DNA of 64,000 nucleotides from Niastella soli (GCF_017742245.1 NZ_JAGHKO010000005.1:372001-436000); one strand, 5' to 3'; shown: positions 44,377-53,935, counted from the stretch's first letter. A program made the numbers and translations. The notes: generated from the letters alone by a model not told the origin.

Positions 44377-44560
44377 GTTCTATAGGATATATATAAGGTT
44401 TACACTATGGACATAAAGATCCACCACTCCCAAAGGGAGCCGGTTGTTTTGGCAAGCTGGGGTAAATTATCCTAATAAAGGCGGCAGGGCTGGTTGTAGG
44501 GAGTTGTTGTGTAGGGGGAAATCGTTGCATGCAAGTTATAAAAAAATGCGCATAAGTTGA

Positions 44561-45241
44561 CTAACTATTTCCCAGTTCGTCTATTCGTTTCATTACACCG
44601 GCTACAATACGGTCACAGCAAACCAGGTTAAATTCATAGATGTCTTCGGTTGAATAATTTTTTTCAATTGCTTTTCTGAGCATGGCCTTGGCCCGGTTCA
44701 ACCTGACCTTAACGTTAGAGGCGGTGGTGTTCATCGCTTCGGCGGTCTCAGCTACACTTAAACCTGCCAGTTCGCGCAGCGCAAATGTTGTTCTGTATTC
44801 CTCGGGAAGTTGTTGAAGACAGGCTTCCACCACTTTGTTGAATTCCTTGCTGAGGACTGCATCGTCGGTGTTGCTGTGGTTCTTAGGTAAAAACATAAGC
44901 GATGAATTGTCGGGTAAAAGATCCGCTGTTTGCTCTTTAAGGTAATTGAACTTATGTGTTTTTCGATAGCACTGGTGAAGCATAATGGTAATGAGCCAGG
45001 TCTTAAAGGAAGAGCGTTCAGCAAATTGTTTAAGATTTACATAACAATTGATAAATGATTCCTGCATCAGGTCCTCCGTATCCTGGTGGTTAAAACCATA
45101 GCTTCTCCCCACTTTATACAAATAGGGATTGTACCTGCGGATAATTATTTCAAATATGGCGGTATTGCCAGCCAAGACCTGCTGAATGATCTCGGGATCG
45201 GTATATTGCTGAACGCTCTTGTTAAATAGGTGGAATACCAT
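44561..45241 (-). CDS. ECF-type sigma factor with C-terminal extension
   Basis: A 226-residue sigma factor. Region 2 (about 20-95) has F-E-I-I-I-R-R-Y-N-P-Y-L-Y, D-T-E-D-L-M-Q-E-S-F, F-K-T-W-L-I-T-I. Region 4 (about 135-190) has L-P-E-E-Y-R-T-T-F-A-L-R-E-L-A-G-L-S-V and N-V-K-V-R-L-N-R-A-K. About 35 further residues, with F-N-L-V-C-C-D-R-I-V, form a tail often seen in this subgroup. No anti-sigma gene is next to it. The DoxX-like gene lies upstream on the same strand, 35 bases away. Confidence 0.92.
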   Translation of the reverse strand: MVFHLFNKSVQQYTDPEIIQQVLAGNTAIFEIIIRRYNPYLYKVGRSYGFNHQDTEDLMQESFINCYVNLKQFAERSSFKTWLITIMLHQCYRKTHKFNYLKEQTADLLPDNSSLMFLPKNHSNTDDAVLSKEFNKVVEACLQQLPEEYRTTFALRELAGLSVAETAEAMNTTASNVKVRLNRAKAMLRKAIEKNYSTEDIYEFNLVCCDRIVAGVMKRIDELGNS

Positions 45242-45276
45242 ATTACAAATTTACCAATTAGTATGTGATCGAATGC

Positions 45277-45714
45277 CTATCCTTTGGAGAATTGCACGCC
45301 GCTGCTGGTTGCCTGGTGAGCTTTGGAACCGCCTTCTGTACGGGCCAGTTGGGCCAGCGAATAAGCGCCTATGGACATTACCAGGTCACGCACGGCTACA
45401 TCGAGATAACCTTTGTTCATAAGTAGGGTTAAAGCGATCAGTGCCAGCCAGGCCATTACAATGTAGGCGCCAATGGCAGGCCGGGCAAGAACGATCAGCC
45501 CTGCCACCATTTCAATTACCCCAACGATCAGCATAAAGGTATGTGGGCTAAACGGAAGCATCTGGGCGATGGAAGGGTTTAGGTATTTCTCCCAGTCTGT
45601 AAACAGGTTGGTGAATTTATCCAAACCGGCCACTATGGGTACCAGTCCATAGGTAAATCGCATCAGTGTATAAACCTGGTGTACTCTTGGTGTTGATAAT
45701 GCTGCTGTTGTCAT
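45277..45714 (-). CDS. DoxX-like small membrane protein
   Basis: A 145-residue protein with four membrane helices: R-F-T-Y-G-L-V-P-I-V-A-G-L-D-K-F, F-M-L-I-V-G-V-I-E-M-V-A-G-L-I-V-L, Y-I-V-M-A-W-L-A-L-I-A-L-T, and V-R-D-L-V-M-S-I-G-A. The G-L-D-K-F and G-V-I-E-M-V-A-G pattern fits the DoxX superfamily, whose members are linked to respiratory or redox membrane functions. It precedes the ECF sigma gene on the same strand, so a shared transcript is possible. The 347-base gap on its other side, up to the LRR gene, contains nothing I can assign. Confidence 0.8.
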   Translation of the reverse strand: MTTAALSTPRVHQVYTLMRFTYGLVPIVAGLDKFTNLFTDWEKYLNPSIAQMLPFSPHTFMLIVGVIEMVAGLIVLARPAIGAYIVMAWLALIALTLLMNKGYLDVAVRDLVMSIGAYSLAQLARTEGGSKAHQATSSGVQFSKG

Positions 45715-46061
45715 AAAATTAGCTTTTGATGATTATAATAGTAAGGCTCATCAAAAGAATAGAGCAGGTGAGGGGCCAAAAGGTAACAAAACAGGAAGAA
45801 TTAATTTAAAATGCTGTTTTTGAGGTGGTAATGCTAATATACTGGCAAAACTACACCTGGGCGGCTATCTGAAGGGCGTTTGAAATTAAAAACTCTTTTG
45901 TATCTTTCCCTTCTCACCCAACCAAGGTTCACGAGGTCCCACCATTTAGATTGCGCTGGAAGCCGTTTTAATAATTTCCGGTAAAAGCGTATATTGAACT
46001 ACGTAAAAACCAGCATGTTACTAATGCTGATAAAATTTGCCATATAAATAACCCCTGCCTG

Positions 46062-49000
46062 ATGAGTAAAATAGCACTGAAATTAATACACACATGTTTG
46101 GAGACAAAGGAAACAAGTTTAGACCTTGGCAATTGCGGGTTGACGGATTCCGATTTTGAACCAGGTGCTCCTATTGATATTGAACTCCGCAAATGCAAGC
46201 ACCTGGAAAGTCTTATCTTAAGTGATATGTGGTATAATGCCAAACGTGGATGGGTTTCCAATGACAAGGGGGATTATAATTATTTTACCAAGGGGCCTGC
46301 GGCCATCAATGAATTACAGGGACTATTAAGGTTGGAGTGTGCAAGTCATCAGCGGTCAGATTGGGGAATTGCCGATACTTTTTTTGTATCTCAATTGCAT
46401 CAATTGCAATACCTGAATCTGCGAGGTAATAAAATTCATGATCTTGAGGGGTTAAAGAGTTTATCTGTTATTGAAGATCTAAACTTGTCATCAAACGGAA
46501 TAAAAACTTTGCAAGGTTTTGGACCATTGCATGGGGTGAAAAAGCTGAATCTGTCAGGGAATTATATCTCAACACTCGATGGGCTTGAAGGCCTGATTTC
46601 TTTGCGGAATATTTCATTGGTAGGAAATGAGATAACAAATTTAGGACCCCTGAAGAGTTTGGTCAACCTTGAAATTCTTCAATTGCAAAATAATGGTATA
46701 ACTGATCTGAAAAGTCTGAGAACACTCACCTCTTTGGAACAACTTAATTTGAGTCACAATCAGATTGGTAAGCTTGTAGATATTGAGGAGTTAAATCAAT
46801 TGACTCAATTATCAATAGATAAAGCCAATATTACAAGTCTAAAAGGCATTGAAAAGCTGTTAGAATTAAAGTTTCTAAATGTAAGTGATAACCGTATAAC
46901 CAGTTTAAAAAGCCTGGAAAAACTAAGTAACCTTATTACACTTATTGCAAGTCGCACTTATATAAAAGATCTTAGATCACTTGAAAAATTACCTGCCTTG
47001 GAAATATTGTTTGTAAGTGATACTAAAATTACCAGTCCGGAAGGTCTTGAAAAAATAACAACTTTACGTGAATTAAGGATAAGGGGCAATACTATTAGAG
47101 ACTTTAAATGTCTGGAATCTCTGCATAATCTGATAAATCTTGATGTAAGTAACACGGGAATAAGTAGCCTAACGAGTTTACAGAAATTGACCTGGTTGAA
47201 ACAATTGAATCTTTCGAGAAACAACATTTCAGACATAAGCGGTTTGGAAACTTTAACCGGGTTAATGGAATTGGATATTAGCTTCAATAAAATTAAAGAC
47301 CTTTCTCCTTTACTTCCGTTCCTTACAAGGCCCAAAAAACCTTTGACCATAGTAGTGAAAAGGGTAGCGCTTATCGGTTTGGGTAGAATACACGTAGCGG
47401 GGAATCCCCTGGAAAATCCTCCCCTTTCGATAGTTGAACTCGGTAATGAAAGTGTTTTAAGACATTTTGAAAAAATAAAAGCAGAAGGCATCGATTATCT
47501 GTATGAAGCAAAATTAACGCTGGTAGGAGAAGGTAATGCAGGAAAAACTTCGTTGCAAAAGAGGCTGATGAATGCGAAAGCAGCATTGCCCACAGACGAT
47601 ACCCGGACAAGGGGTATAGAAGTAGTTGACTGGAAATATAAAGGGGCAAAAAGCAAATCGCATATCGCTCATATCTGGGATTTTGGTGGCCAGGACGTTT
47701 ATTATCCTGTTCATCGTTTTTTTCTTACTGAAAATTCTGTATTCGTTCTATTGGCCAGCACCCGCCAGAACAATCATCATTTTGATTATTGGATCCCTAC
47801 CATTGCCCAGTTTGGCGGTAAAAGCCCGATCATCCTGGGCCAGACCTGTCACCAGGGGAATAAGATCTCCTGGACTGACCTGGGCCATTATCTCATCAAT
47901 GATCATTTTAATATCATTAAAGCCGGACAGCTTTCTTATACCGAGCTCAATTTGCAAAAGAAAAATGAAGGCCTGGAAGAAATAAAGAAAATAATTGTTG
48001 ACCAGATTGAAAAGCTGCCACATTATGGAAAGGGCGTGCCTAAATCGTGGATCCCGGCACGAGAGGCAATTGCTGCAGAATCTACAAAGAAGGCCTGTAT
48101 TTCATTTGAGGAATTTATGGCCATCTGCCGGAAAACAGATCCGGATAAAATGTCAGCAGAAATAGACATTATGGACTTTGCCAGGTTTTTACATAGCCAG
48201 GGGATCATCTTGTGGTATTCAGGCATTGAAGAGTTGAGGAACTGGGTGATTTTGCAACCAGAATGGGCCATGAATGCCGTATATAAGATCATAGATGACG
48301 AGGATATCCAAAAAAGGCGCGGACATATTATTGCGTCAGACTTTGAAAGGATTTGGCGTGAAGCGCATTATAAGCAACGGTTTGAGATCCTAAAGAAATT
48401 GCTCCAGGTCTTCAAGATCGCCTTCCCTAAAAAACATAACAACAAAGACTTTATTATTCCTGCCCGGTTACTGGCGATGCCAAAAGAGGCGCGATGGGAG
48501 AACGATCAGCAATGCCTCCGGCTGATCTACAAATATGAGTTTATGCCCAAAGGGCTGGTTAACCAGCTAAGCGCTGATCTAAGCAAGTTTATAAAATCGG
48601 ATGGTGATGTGTGGAATGATGCGGTCAATATAGAGCATCCTGATACTGCGGCGCAGGCCCAGGTGATAGAAAATTTTTACGAACGAACCATTGAGATCAA
48701 AACAACGGGGAAAGATGCCCGGGGATTAAACATGATGATCACTGCAGCCATGGAAGACGTAACAAAGAGTTATAAGGGAGTGCATTATTCTCTATTTGTT
48801 CCTTGTTCATGTGGGGAATGTATTAATAGCAATAAACCAGAGAAATTCGAATACCAGAAATTGCTAAAGTGGTCTAAAGATCGCGATCATATAACCTGCA
48901 ATGAAAGCCAAACCCGGTTGTCTATTGATAACTTACTTTTTAATGTTGGTTTGGCCTCCTCTTTAAGGGGGGTGTATAGAAGGATTATAAAAAAAGAAAT

Positions 49001-49499
49001 TCGCCAATTAAAGACGTTTATCTCCTACTCGAAATCAGAAGGTGAATTGGCAAAAGATACTAATTATTTACAGGAGTTTAAAAACCGGCTGGCACCATTG
49101 AGTAAATTCAATAATACCCTTATTACCTGGGATGATACGAACCTGATACCTGGTGAGGAATGGGATGACCGGATAAGGGAAGAATTAAATACCTGCGATG
49201 TCATTTTCCTTTTAATAAGCCCGGCTTTTTTAAATACCAAATACATCAGGGAAACGGAACTAAATATTGCGATGGAAAGGCAAAGCAAAGGCGAATGTAT
49301 GGTTGTGCCAGTGGTTATCAGGAATTGTGCCTGGACGGATATTCCTCTACTTAGTAAATTAAGCGGTATTCCACGAAAAAATATTCCTATTGCATCATGG
49401 AAAAAGAACAAGAAAGAATGGCCTTCCATAGATGATGCCTGGCAACATGTGTATGATGAAATAAAAAAGCTCATCCAGGCTTTTTATAAAAATGATTAA
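46062..49499 (+). CDS. LRR-Roc-COR-TIR protein (Roco family GTPase with C-terminal TIR domain)
   Basis: An 1145-residue protein with no signal peptide. An N-terminal LRR-like lead (1-110) precedes fourteen 22-residue leucine-rich repeats (about 113-420, pattern L-x-x-L-x-L-x-x-N-x-I-x-x-L). A Roc GTPase domain (about 480-650) has Walker A G-E-G-N-A-G-K-T-S (489-497) and the G3 motif D-F-G-G-Q-D (540-545). A COR-like region (about 660-900) follows, then a Cys cluster C-S-C-G-E-C (915-920) with a later Cys. The TIR domain (984-1145) opens F-I-S-Y-S-K-S-E and has Y-I-R-E-T-E-L, where Glu1066 is the best candidate for the NADase glutamate. LRRs probably sense, Roc-COR dimerises and switches, and TIR acts. 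A link to phage defence or cell suicide is inference. It is AT-richer than its neighbours, by eye. Confidence 0.93.
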   Translation: MSKIALKLIHTCLETKETSLDLGNCGLTDSDFEPGAPIDIELRKCKHLESLILSDMWYNAKRGWVSNDKGDYNYFTKGPAAINELQGLLRLECASHQRSDWGIADTFFVSQLHQLQYLNLRGNKIHDLEGLKSLSVIEDLNLSSNGIKTLQGFGPLHGVKKLNLSGNYISTLDGLEGLISLRNISLVGNEITNLGPLKSLVNLEILQLQNNGITDLKSLRTLTSLEQLNLSHNQIGKLVDIEELNQLTQLSIDKANITSLKGIEKLLELKFLNVSDNRITSLKSLEKLSNLITLIASRTYIKDLRSLEKLPALEILFVSDTKITSPEGLEKITTLRELRIRGNTIRDFKCLESLHNLINLDVSNTGISSLTSLQKLTWLKQLNLSRNNISDISGLETLTGLMELDISFNKIKDLSPLLPFLTRPKKPLTIVVKRVALIGLGRIHVAGNPLENPPLSIVELGNESVLRHFEKIKAEGIDYLYEAKLTLVGEGNAGKTSLQKRLMNAKAALPTDDTRTRGIEVVDWKYKGAKSKSHIAHIWDFGGQDVYYPVHRFFLTENSVFVLLASTRQNNHHFDYWIPTIAQFGGKSPIILGQTCHQGNKISWTDLGHYLINDHFNIIKAGQLSYTELNLQKKNEGLEEIKKIIVDQIEKLPHYGKGVPKSWIPAREAIAAESTKKACISFEEFMAICRKTDPDKMSAEIDIMDFARFLHSQGIILWYSGIEELRNWVILQPEWAMNAVYKIIDDEDIQKRRGHIIASDFERIWREAHYKQRFEILKKLLQVFKIAFPKKHNNKDFIIPARLLAMPKEARWENDQQCLRLIYKYEFMPKGLVNQLSADLSKFIKSDGDVWNDAVNIEHPDTAAQAQVIENFYERTIEIKTTGKDARGLNMMITAAMEDVTKSYKGVHYSLFVPCSCGECINSNKPEKFEYQKLLKWSKDRDHITCNESQTRLSIDNLLFNVGLASSLRGVYRRIIKKEIRQLKTFISYSKSEGELAKDTNYLQEFKNRLAPLSKFNNTLITWDDTNLIPGEEWDDRIREELNTCDVIFLLISPAFLNTKYIRETELNIAMERQSKGECMVVPVVIRNCAWTDIPLLSKLSGIPRKNIPIASWKKNKKEWPSIDDAWQHVYDEIKKLIQAFYKND

Positions 49500-49501
49500 C
49501 A

Positions 49502-49909
49502 TTAAAACTTAAAGAAAAAGAAAACAACTGCGGCCCATTCTCTTTTAACATCGCTGGCATAGCCAATAGTTGAATGACTGCTGTTTTCTACTGTGCCATT
49601 TTCTTTTACATACCCTATGGTGGAATGGCTGCTGTTCTCTATAGTGCCATTCTTTTTTATATAACCAACGGTAGAATGGCTAGCGTTTTCAACCACTCCA
49701 TTGTCTTTCAAATAGCCGATGGTGATGTGGCTGCTGTTTTCTATGGCGCCGTTTTCTTTAATATAACCTACTGTTGAATGGCTGCTGTTTTCTATAGTGC
49801 CATTGCTTTTAATATAACCTTTGGTGGAATGATTGCCGGCTTCGATAGTTTGTGCATGCGAGCAAAGGACTAGCAATAAGGGGGCTAACAGGACTATTAA
49901 ATGCTTCAT
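49502..49909 (-). CDS. Small secreted beta-repeat protein (5-fold beta-flower type)
   Basis: A 135-residue secreted protein (signal peptide to S-H-A-Q). Its body is a run of near-identical 17-residue units of the form G-Y-I-K-x-N-G-x-I-E-N-S-S-H-S-T-x, about five complete copies starting near residue 30, closed by G-Y-A-S-D-V-K-R-E-W-A-A-V and a Phe-rich tail. This fits the family annotated as 5-fold beta-flower proteins, though I rely on memory of that pattern. The gene ends 2 bases from the stop of the TIR gene, tail to tail. Its DNA shows the matching 51-bp repeat, so copy number could vary. Function is unknown. Confidence 0.8.
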   Translation of the reverse strand: MKHLIVLLAPLLLVLCSHAQTIEAGNHSTKGYIKSNGTIENSSHSTVGYIKENGAIENSSHITIGYLKDNGVVENASHSTVGYIKKNGTIENSSHSTIGYVKENGTVENSSHSTIGYASDVKREWAAVVFFFFKF

Positions 49910-49968
49910 GCGTTTAAAAATAATAGCAGGGCCCCAGTATTCAAAGCAGGCCCCTGAATTTTAACAAA

Positions 49969-50002
49969 TTGTCCCGATCCCGGCTCAGCCGGGACGGGAC
50001 AA
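49969..50002. terminator. Strong hairpin after the GH9 gene
   Basis: TTGTCCCGaTCCCGGCT and AGCCGGGACGGGACAA form a 16-bp stem with one bulge and almost no loop, just past the GH9 stop (minus strand). It is followed there by an AATTTG-type sequence rather than a pure T-run. It may be a terminator or a dispersed palindrome. Confidence 0.6.
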
Positions 50003-50011
50003 CAGTTACTT

Positions 50012-52459
50012 TTAAAACTCAGCGATCAACGACAACCACCGGGCGGCAGGTGCTCCCCATACTTCTTTATAGGTAGCGGTATTAAATTGTGGCCAGTAAG
50101 GCGTGTCTTCATTAAACCTCGATTGCATGCCAACAGGAATGCCACCTACTGTTTCTCCGGGCAGTGCGGTATATAGCTGGGGATAGTTGCTTCCTTCACC
50201 CCAGATCAATGACTGACCAAAAGGGTTTTTCCCAACTATCCAGAATAATTGTTGTTCGGCAATATTCATCAATTCCTTATCCTTTAAAAATTTCCCGCAC
50301 AAGGCAGCGGCTTTGCCAGTTGACAATTGCACTGCCGCATTTCCTCTAAAGGAGAACCATACCGGGAACACTTTTAGGTAATGTTCATTATCCAATTTAA
50401 ATCCATTTTCCAACTGCGCTTTATAGTCCGTGCCGGCCCCACTGAATATGCCTACCTGTACTTTGTAAAAATTGACTGAGTCTTTTACTTCATTTATGTT
50501 GTATACCCCGCTTGGGACCAAACCATAGGGGGCTACATATTGCATGATCTTTTTGAGATATTCTCCATACATCCTGATGGAAGTGGTCCATTTCCCATAG
50601 TCGGGATGATTGGGCTGGGTCTCACAAAGTGTAGTCAGGGCCTGCATGTATACCTGGTCGCGCGACTGATGGGTGTAATGCACAATGGATCTCTTCTCTA
50701 AATCGCGATAAAAGAAACCGCTGGTTTTGTTCTTATCGCCCAGCGGCTCTGTTCGCTGGCATTGCAACGTGTATTGAATGGATTTAGCAGCCTCTGTTGC
50801 ATAATATTTGTCGCCCGTTAATTTATACAGTAAGCTGGCCGCAAGCGAAATATTGGCTGAATACTGGCTGTTGGAAGCCATGGCTGCATGATCGCCGCCA
50901 CCGCCAATGCTGCTCAGGTCGTTAAAGCCCAGGCTGTCGTAACGCTTTTTTGCCAGTGCAAAATCTTCAATCGCTACTTTGCGCAGGTTTTCCCTGAGCA
51001 TGACATCGTTTTCTATCTTCATGGCGGCATAGGCTTCAATACCGGAAAAAACAAAATTCTCGAAGGCGCGGTTGTGAACATGTACCAGGCGTCTTTTGGT
51101 AGAATCATCTCCGGTGCCAATAAAACCGTCTGTCCATAAATTAGTGCCCCAGGTTTGGGCGCGGTAACCGTTACCAAGGCGGCCTTTTAAAATACAGTCA
51201 ATGCCCCATTCTGCTTCTTCCTGTAGCCGAAGGAATAATTCTTTATTGTCTTTTTCTTTCGCCTTGCTGGTCATTTCGAGCAGGGAATAAACTATCTCGC
51301 CCGATTGCATTACCTGCTGCGACATATCCGCCGCATCATGCCAGCCACCATTGAAGGGAAAGGTCCTGCCGTCGACCACTGCATGCAGATCGTTGTGACA
51401 GGCGCCGTGTTTACCCGGGACCGGATAACCACAACGTTCGCAGAAAATAAAATTCAGTACCCGCCAGGCAGAATTGTCCCAGATATTGCGATTTATGTAA
51501 AAGGGCTGGCAGGTAACATTGCCAACGCGAATACTGTACTGCCCTTCCTTTTTAAAATCACTAAAGTCGATCGTTTCAAAGGTGCCGAGAGCTGTTTTCT
51601 TTGAAGTGATGTTGCCTTCATACACAACGCCGTTAGTTATATGATCTACCAGTTGAAACTTTCCAGTATGGTTGTTTACCCGTACGATGGCTGTTTTTTC
51701 ACTTTCAACCCCATAGCCGGTAGTTGAGTAGATGATGCGATTGTCAGCGGGTGTCCAGCCGGTCACTACTTCAGGATGTTCAATGGTTTGCAGGGATACG
51801 GCATCAATATCAAATTTCAACGAATCGCCCATGGTACGTTCCTTTCCAAATACCTCTATGGCAAATGAGATCTTTGTTACCTTGTCACGGGCCAGTTCGC
51901 TCATTTCCACAAAACATTCATTCCATTGCCGGTTGATCAAATTGATCTCATGATATCCTTCCCGCTCATACTTGTCCGGTACTTTTATTTTGCCATCGTT
52001 CTCGACATATAAATTAAGGTAAATGCTGCGGGCGCCTTCACAATTTGGGTAAATATAAAAATGAAGCCGGTTGTATTTTTCCCAGTTCATTCCACCTACT
52101 TCGTAGCTGGCCAGGGAGGTACCAAACCCTAAACCCCAGTCAAGGAATTGCGGATAGGTGGTGGGCGCTGTCAATTGCAGGCTGTGTTTTCCGGAAACAC
52201 TTCTTTCAGCGGTAAGCGACATGCCGCCAATTCCCTTATGCGACCATTTGTTGAGGTCCTCCATGTCGCAAAGCAGGTCGGTAGCAATCACTTTTTTGGT
52301 AAGGCCAAATGATTCAAACGACTTACTGTAGTCAAGCGAAAGCGGACTGTGCACATACCCGGTATTCCGGAGGTCTTCTTTTAATTTCCCGTCAATTTGA
52401 GCGAATAGTAAACTGCCCGGGCTAAAGAGCAATAAAGCCGATACTAATACTTTTTTCAT
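50012..52459 (-). CDS. Glycoside hydrolase family 9 enzyme
   Basis: An 815-residue secreted enzyme from the ATG giving MKKVLVSALLLF (the longer frame adds 59 implausible residues). An N-terminal jelly-roll-like region (about 40-200, L-N-K-W-S-H-K-G, H-F-Y-I-Y-P-N) is followed by a CelD_N-type Ig domain (about 210-300, F-K-K-E-G-Q-Y-S-I-R-V-G). The GH9 catalytic domain has G-G-W-H-D-A-A-D (about 370-377, both catalytic-base Asp positions kept) and near the end K-N-P-F-G-Q-S and T-Y-K-E-V-W-G-A-P-A with the candidate acid Glu. The usual GH9 H-D-A-G-D reads H-D-A-A-D here. The probable substrate is a beta-glucan. Confidence 0.9.
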   Translation of the reverse strand: MKKVLVSALLLFSPGSLLFAQIDGKLKEDLRNTGYVHSPLSLDYSKSFESFGLTKKVIATDLLCDMEDLNKWSHKGIGGMSLTAERSVSGKHSLQLTAPTTYPQFLDWGLGFGTSLASYEVGGMNWEKYNRLHFYIYPNCEGARSIYLNLYVENDGKIKVPDKYEREGYHEINLINRQWNECFVEMSELARDKVTKISFAIEVFGKERTMGDSLKFDIDAVSLQTIEHPEVVTGWTPADNRIIYSTTGYGVESEKTAIVRVNNHTGKFQLVDHITNGVVYEGNITSKKTALGTFETIDFSDFKKEGQYSIRVGNVTCQPFYINRNIWDNSAWRVLNFIFCERCGYPVPGKHGACHNDLHAVVDGRTFPFNGGWHDAADMSQQVMQSGEIVYSLLEMTSKAKEKDNKELFLRLQEEAEWGIDCILKGRLGNGYRAQTWGTNLWTDGFIGTGDDSTKRRLVHVHNRAFENFVFSGIEAYAAMKIENDVMLRENLRKVAIEDFALAKKRYDSLGFNDLSSIGGGGDHAAMASNSQYSANISLAASLLYKLTGDKYYATEAAKSIQYTLQCQRTEPLGDKNKTSGFFYRDLEKRSIVHYTHQSRDQVYMQALTTLCETQPNHPDYGKWTTSIRMYGEYLKKIMQYVAPYGLVPSGVYNINEVKDSVNFYKVQVGIFSGAGTDYKAQLENGFKLDNEHYLKVFPVWFSFRGNAAVQLSTGKAAALCGKFLKDKELMNIAEQQLFWIVGKNPFGQSLIWGEGSNYPQLYTALPGETVGGIPVGMQSRFNEDTPYWPQFNTATYKEVWGAPAARWLSLIAEF

Positions 52460-52489
52460 AATGCTTTGAGGGTGTAAGTTAAACGTTAT

Positions 52490-52505
52490 GTCCGCCAGGG
52501 CGGAC
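52490..52505. repeat. Short palindrome upstream of the GH9 gene
   Basis: GTCCGCC-ag-GGCGGAC is a perfect 7-bp stem about 30 bases before the GH9 start codon. It may be a dispersed palindrome. The remaining gap to 52708 shows no gene. Confidence 0.55.
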
Positions 52506-52708
52506 TGTGGCAACCGATTGAAGTTAGGAAACAAAAAGGGGAGTACAAACTGCGCGGAGCCTGCGATGGATACTATTTTAGGATGACAGTAATCATAAAA
52601 AGAGATATATGATAAGCCTGATGAAGTTTTAATCAAATTCTAATTTGCCAGAAAAGGCAATATTGAACAGGCGTTAACGTTAGAGCTCCACCAAAAACTT
52701 TTCTCATT

Positions 52709-53920
52709 ATGCACTTTTACAAATCTAAACCGTTAGTGTTTTTCCTATCGGCCCTATTAGGATTAGCTGCCTGTAGCAAATCTTCCGATTCCGATCCTGT
52801 CACTTTGCCGACCCCTGTAACCGAGCCGCTAAAAATAGCAGCCGCCAAACCAGGCGATACGCTGATCATCAAAGGACAAAATTTCAATGAAATAGCTGCC
52901 AATAATACCGTTAAAATCAGCGGCATAACGGCTACCGTTGTAAGCGCTACCACTACTGAATTAAAGGTGGTAATTCCGGCCAATGCAACTTCCGGCGCGG
53001 TTACGGTAAACGTTAACGGCATTACTGTTGACGTAGGCTCGTTAGTGCTAAATCCGCTTACTTTATATTGTGTTAAAATGGATACGGTTACCAATGCGCC
53101 CGAGTGGCTGGTTGGTATCAACCCGGCAGATGGTAAAGAGTCACCAATCGCCTCCATGGGGGAAATTCCGGAATATGCTATACCCAACATTGTATACCTG
53201 TCGGCTACCAACGAAGTGATCTATTTGAACGACTCGGCTACCGGGTTGATAAAAATAAATGTTGCCACCAAACAAACAAGCACGGTAAGACTGGCGGGTG
53301 CCGGCAACCTTGTAAGGTTTAATGAGCTGGTGACTGATAAAAGCGGCAACCTGTATGCTATTAAAAATGATGCCAGCATTCAGAATAACTATTATCAGAA
53401 TTTTGTAAGAATTGATCCCAAAGACGGCGGCCTTACATCGCTTAAAACAATCGTCCGGAAAAACGGTTTACATGTGGAAGCCTCGACCTACGTTCCTGCT
53501 ACCAATGAAATAGTTGGTAAGTCAGACTTTGGTGGTTTATTCAAGATAAACCTCAGAACTAACGATACCAGCACCATACAATTAACCAATGGTAATTTTG
53601 AAACAGTTTATGGAATGGGGCCGGACAAGCAGGGGAATTTGATCGGTTATAAAATGATCACTGATCCCAATACATACAACAGCACCGAACAGGTAGTGCA
53701 GATCAATACGGTTACCGGCGCGCAAACTGTACTTGTTCCTATAACCGGTGATATATATTTACCTCAAAATACCATCTGTGCTTTGCCTACACGGAATGAA
53801 TTGGTAGGTCTTTATGAGAAAAACAAATTGTACAGGATCAATCTGGGCACAAAAACTGCTGATGTAGTAACGCTTACCACGCAAACCAATATGTGGTATT
53901 ATAAGATGACAAATAATTAA
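52709..53920 (+). CDS. IPT/TIG-domain lipoprotein with propeller-like region
   Basis: A 403-residue lipoprotein (lipobox G-L-A-A-C, then SKSSDSD). Residues about 42-118 form an IPT/TIG domain (A-K-P-G-D-T-L-I-I-K-G-Q-N-F, A-T-S-G-A-V-T-V-N-V-N-G). The rest is a repeated beta pattern (N-L-Y-A-I-K-N-D, L-I-G-Y-K-M-I-T-D, N-E-L-V-G-L-Y-E-K-N-K-L-Y-R-I-N) that looks like a six- or seven-bladed propeller. It resembles the NHL lipoprotein at 58 kb in overall plan. A surface binding role is likely. The ligand is unknown. A strong terminator follows. Confidence 0.82.
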   Translation: MHFYKSKPLVFFLSALLGLAACSKSSDSDPVTLPTPVTEPLKIAAAKPGDTLIIKGQNFNEIAANNTVKISGITATVVSATTTELKVVIPANATSGAVTVNVNGITVDVGSLVLNPLTLYCVKMDTVTNAPEWLVGINPADGKESPIASMGEIPEYAIPNIVYLSATNEVIYLNDSATGLIKINVATKQTSTVRLAGAGNLVRFNELVTDKSGNLYAIKNDASIQNNYYQNFVRIDPKDGGLTSLKTIVRKNGLHVEASTYVPATNEIVGKSDFGGLFKINLRTNDTSTIQLTNGNFETVYGMGPDKQGNLIGYKMITDPNTYNSTEQVVQINTVTGAQTVLVPITGDIYLPQNTICALPTRNELVGLYEKNKLYRINLGTKTADVVTLTTQTNMWYYKMTNN

Positions 53921-53935
53921 AAGGGTAATAAATTA

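Noticed and set aside
45246-45253. TAAATTTG -7 match before the ECF sigma gene at 44.6-45.2 kb
   Set aside because: It lies only 5 bases from the start codon, which would place transcription start inside the gene unless the message is leaderless or the start is further in.
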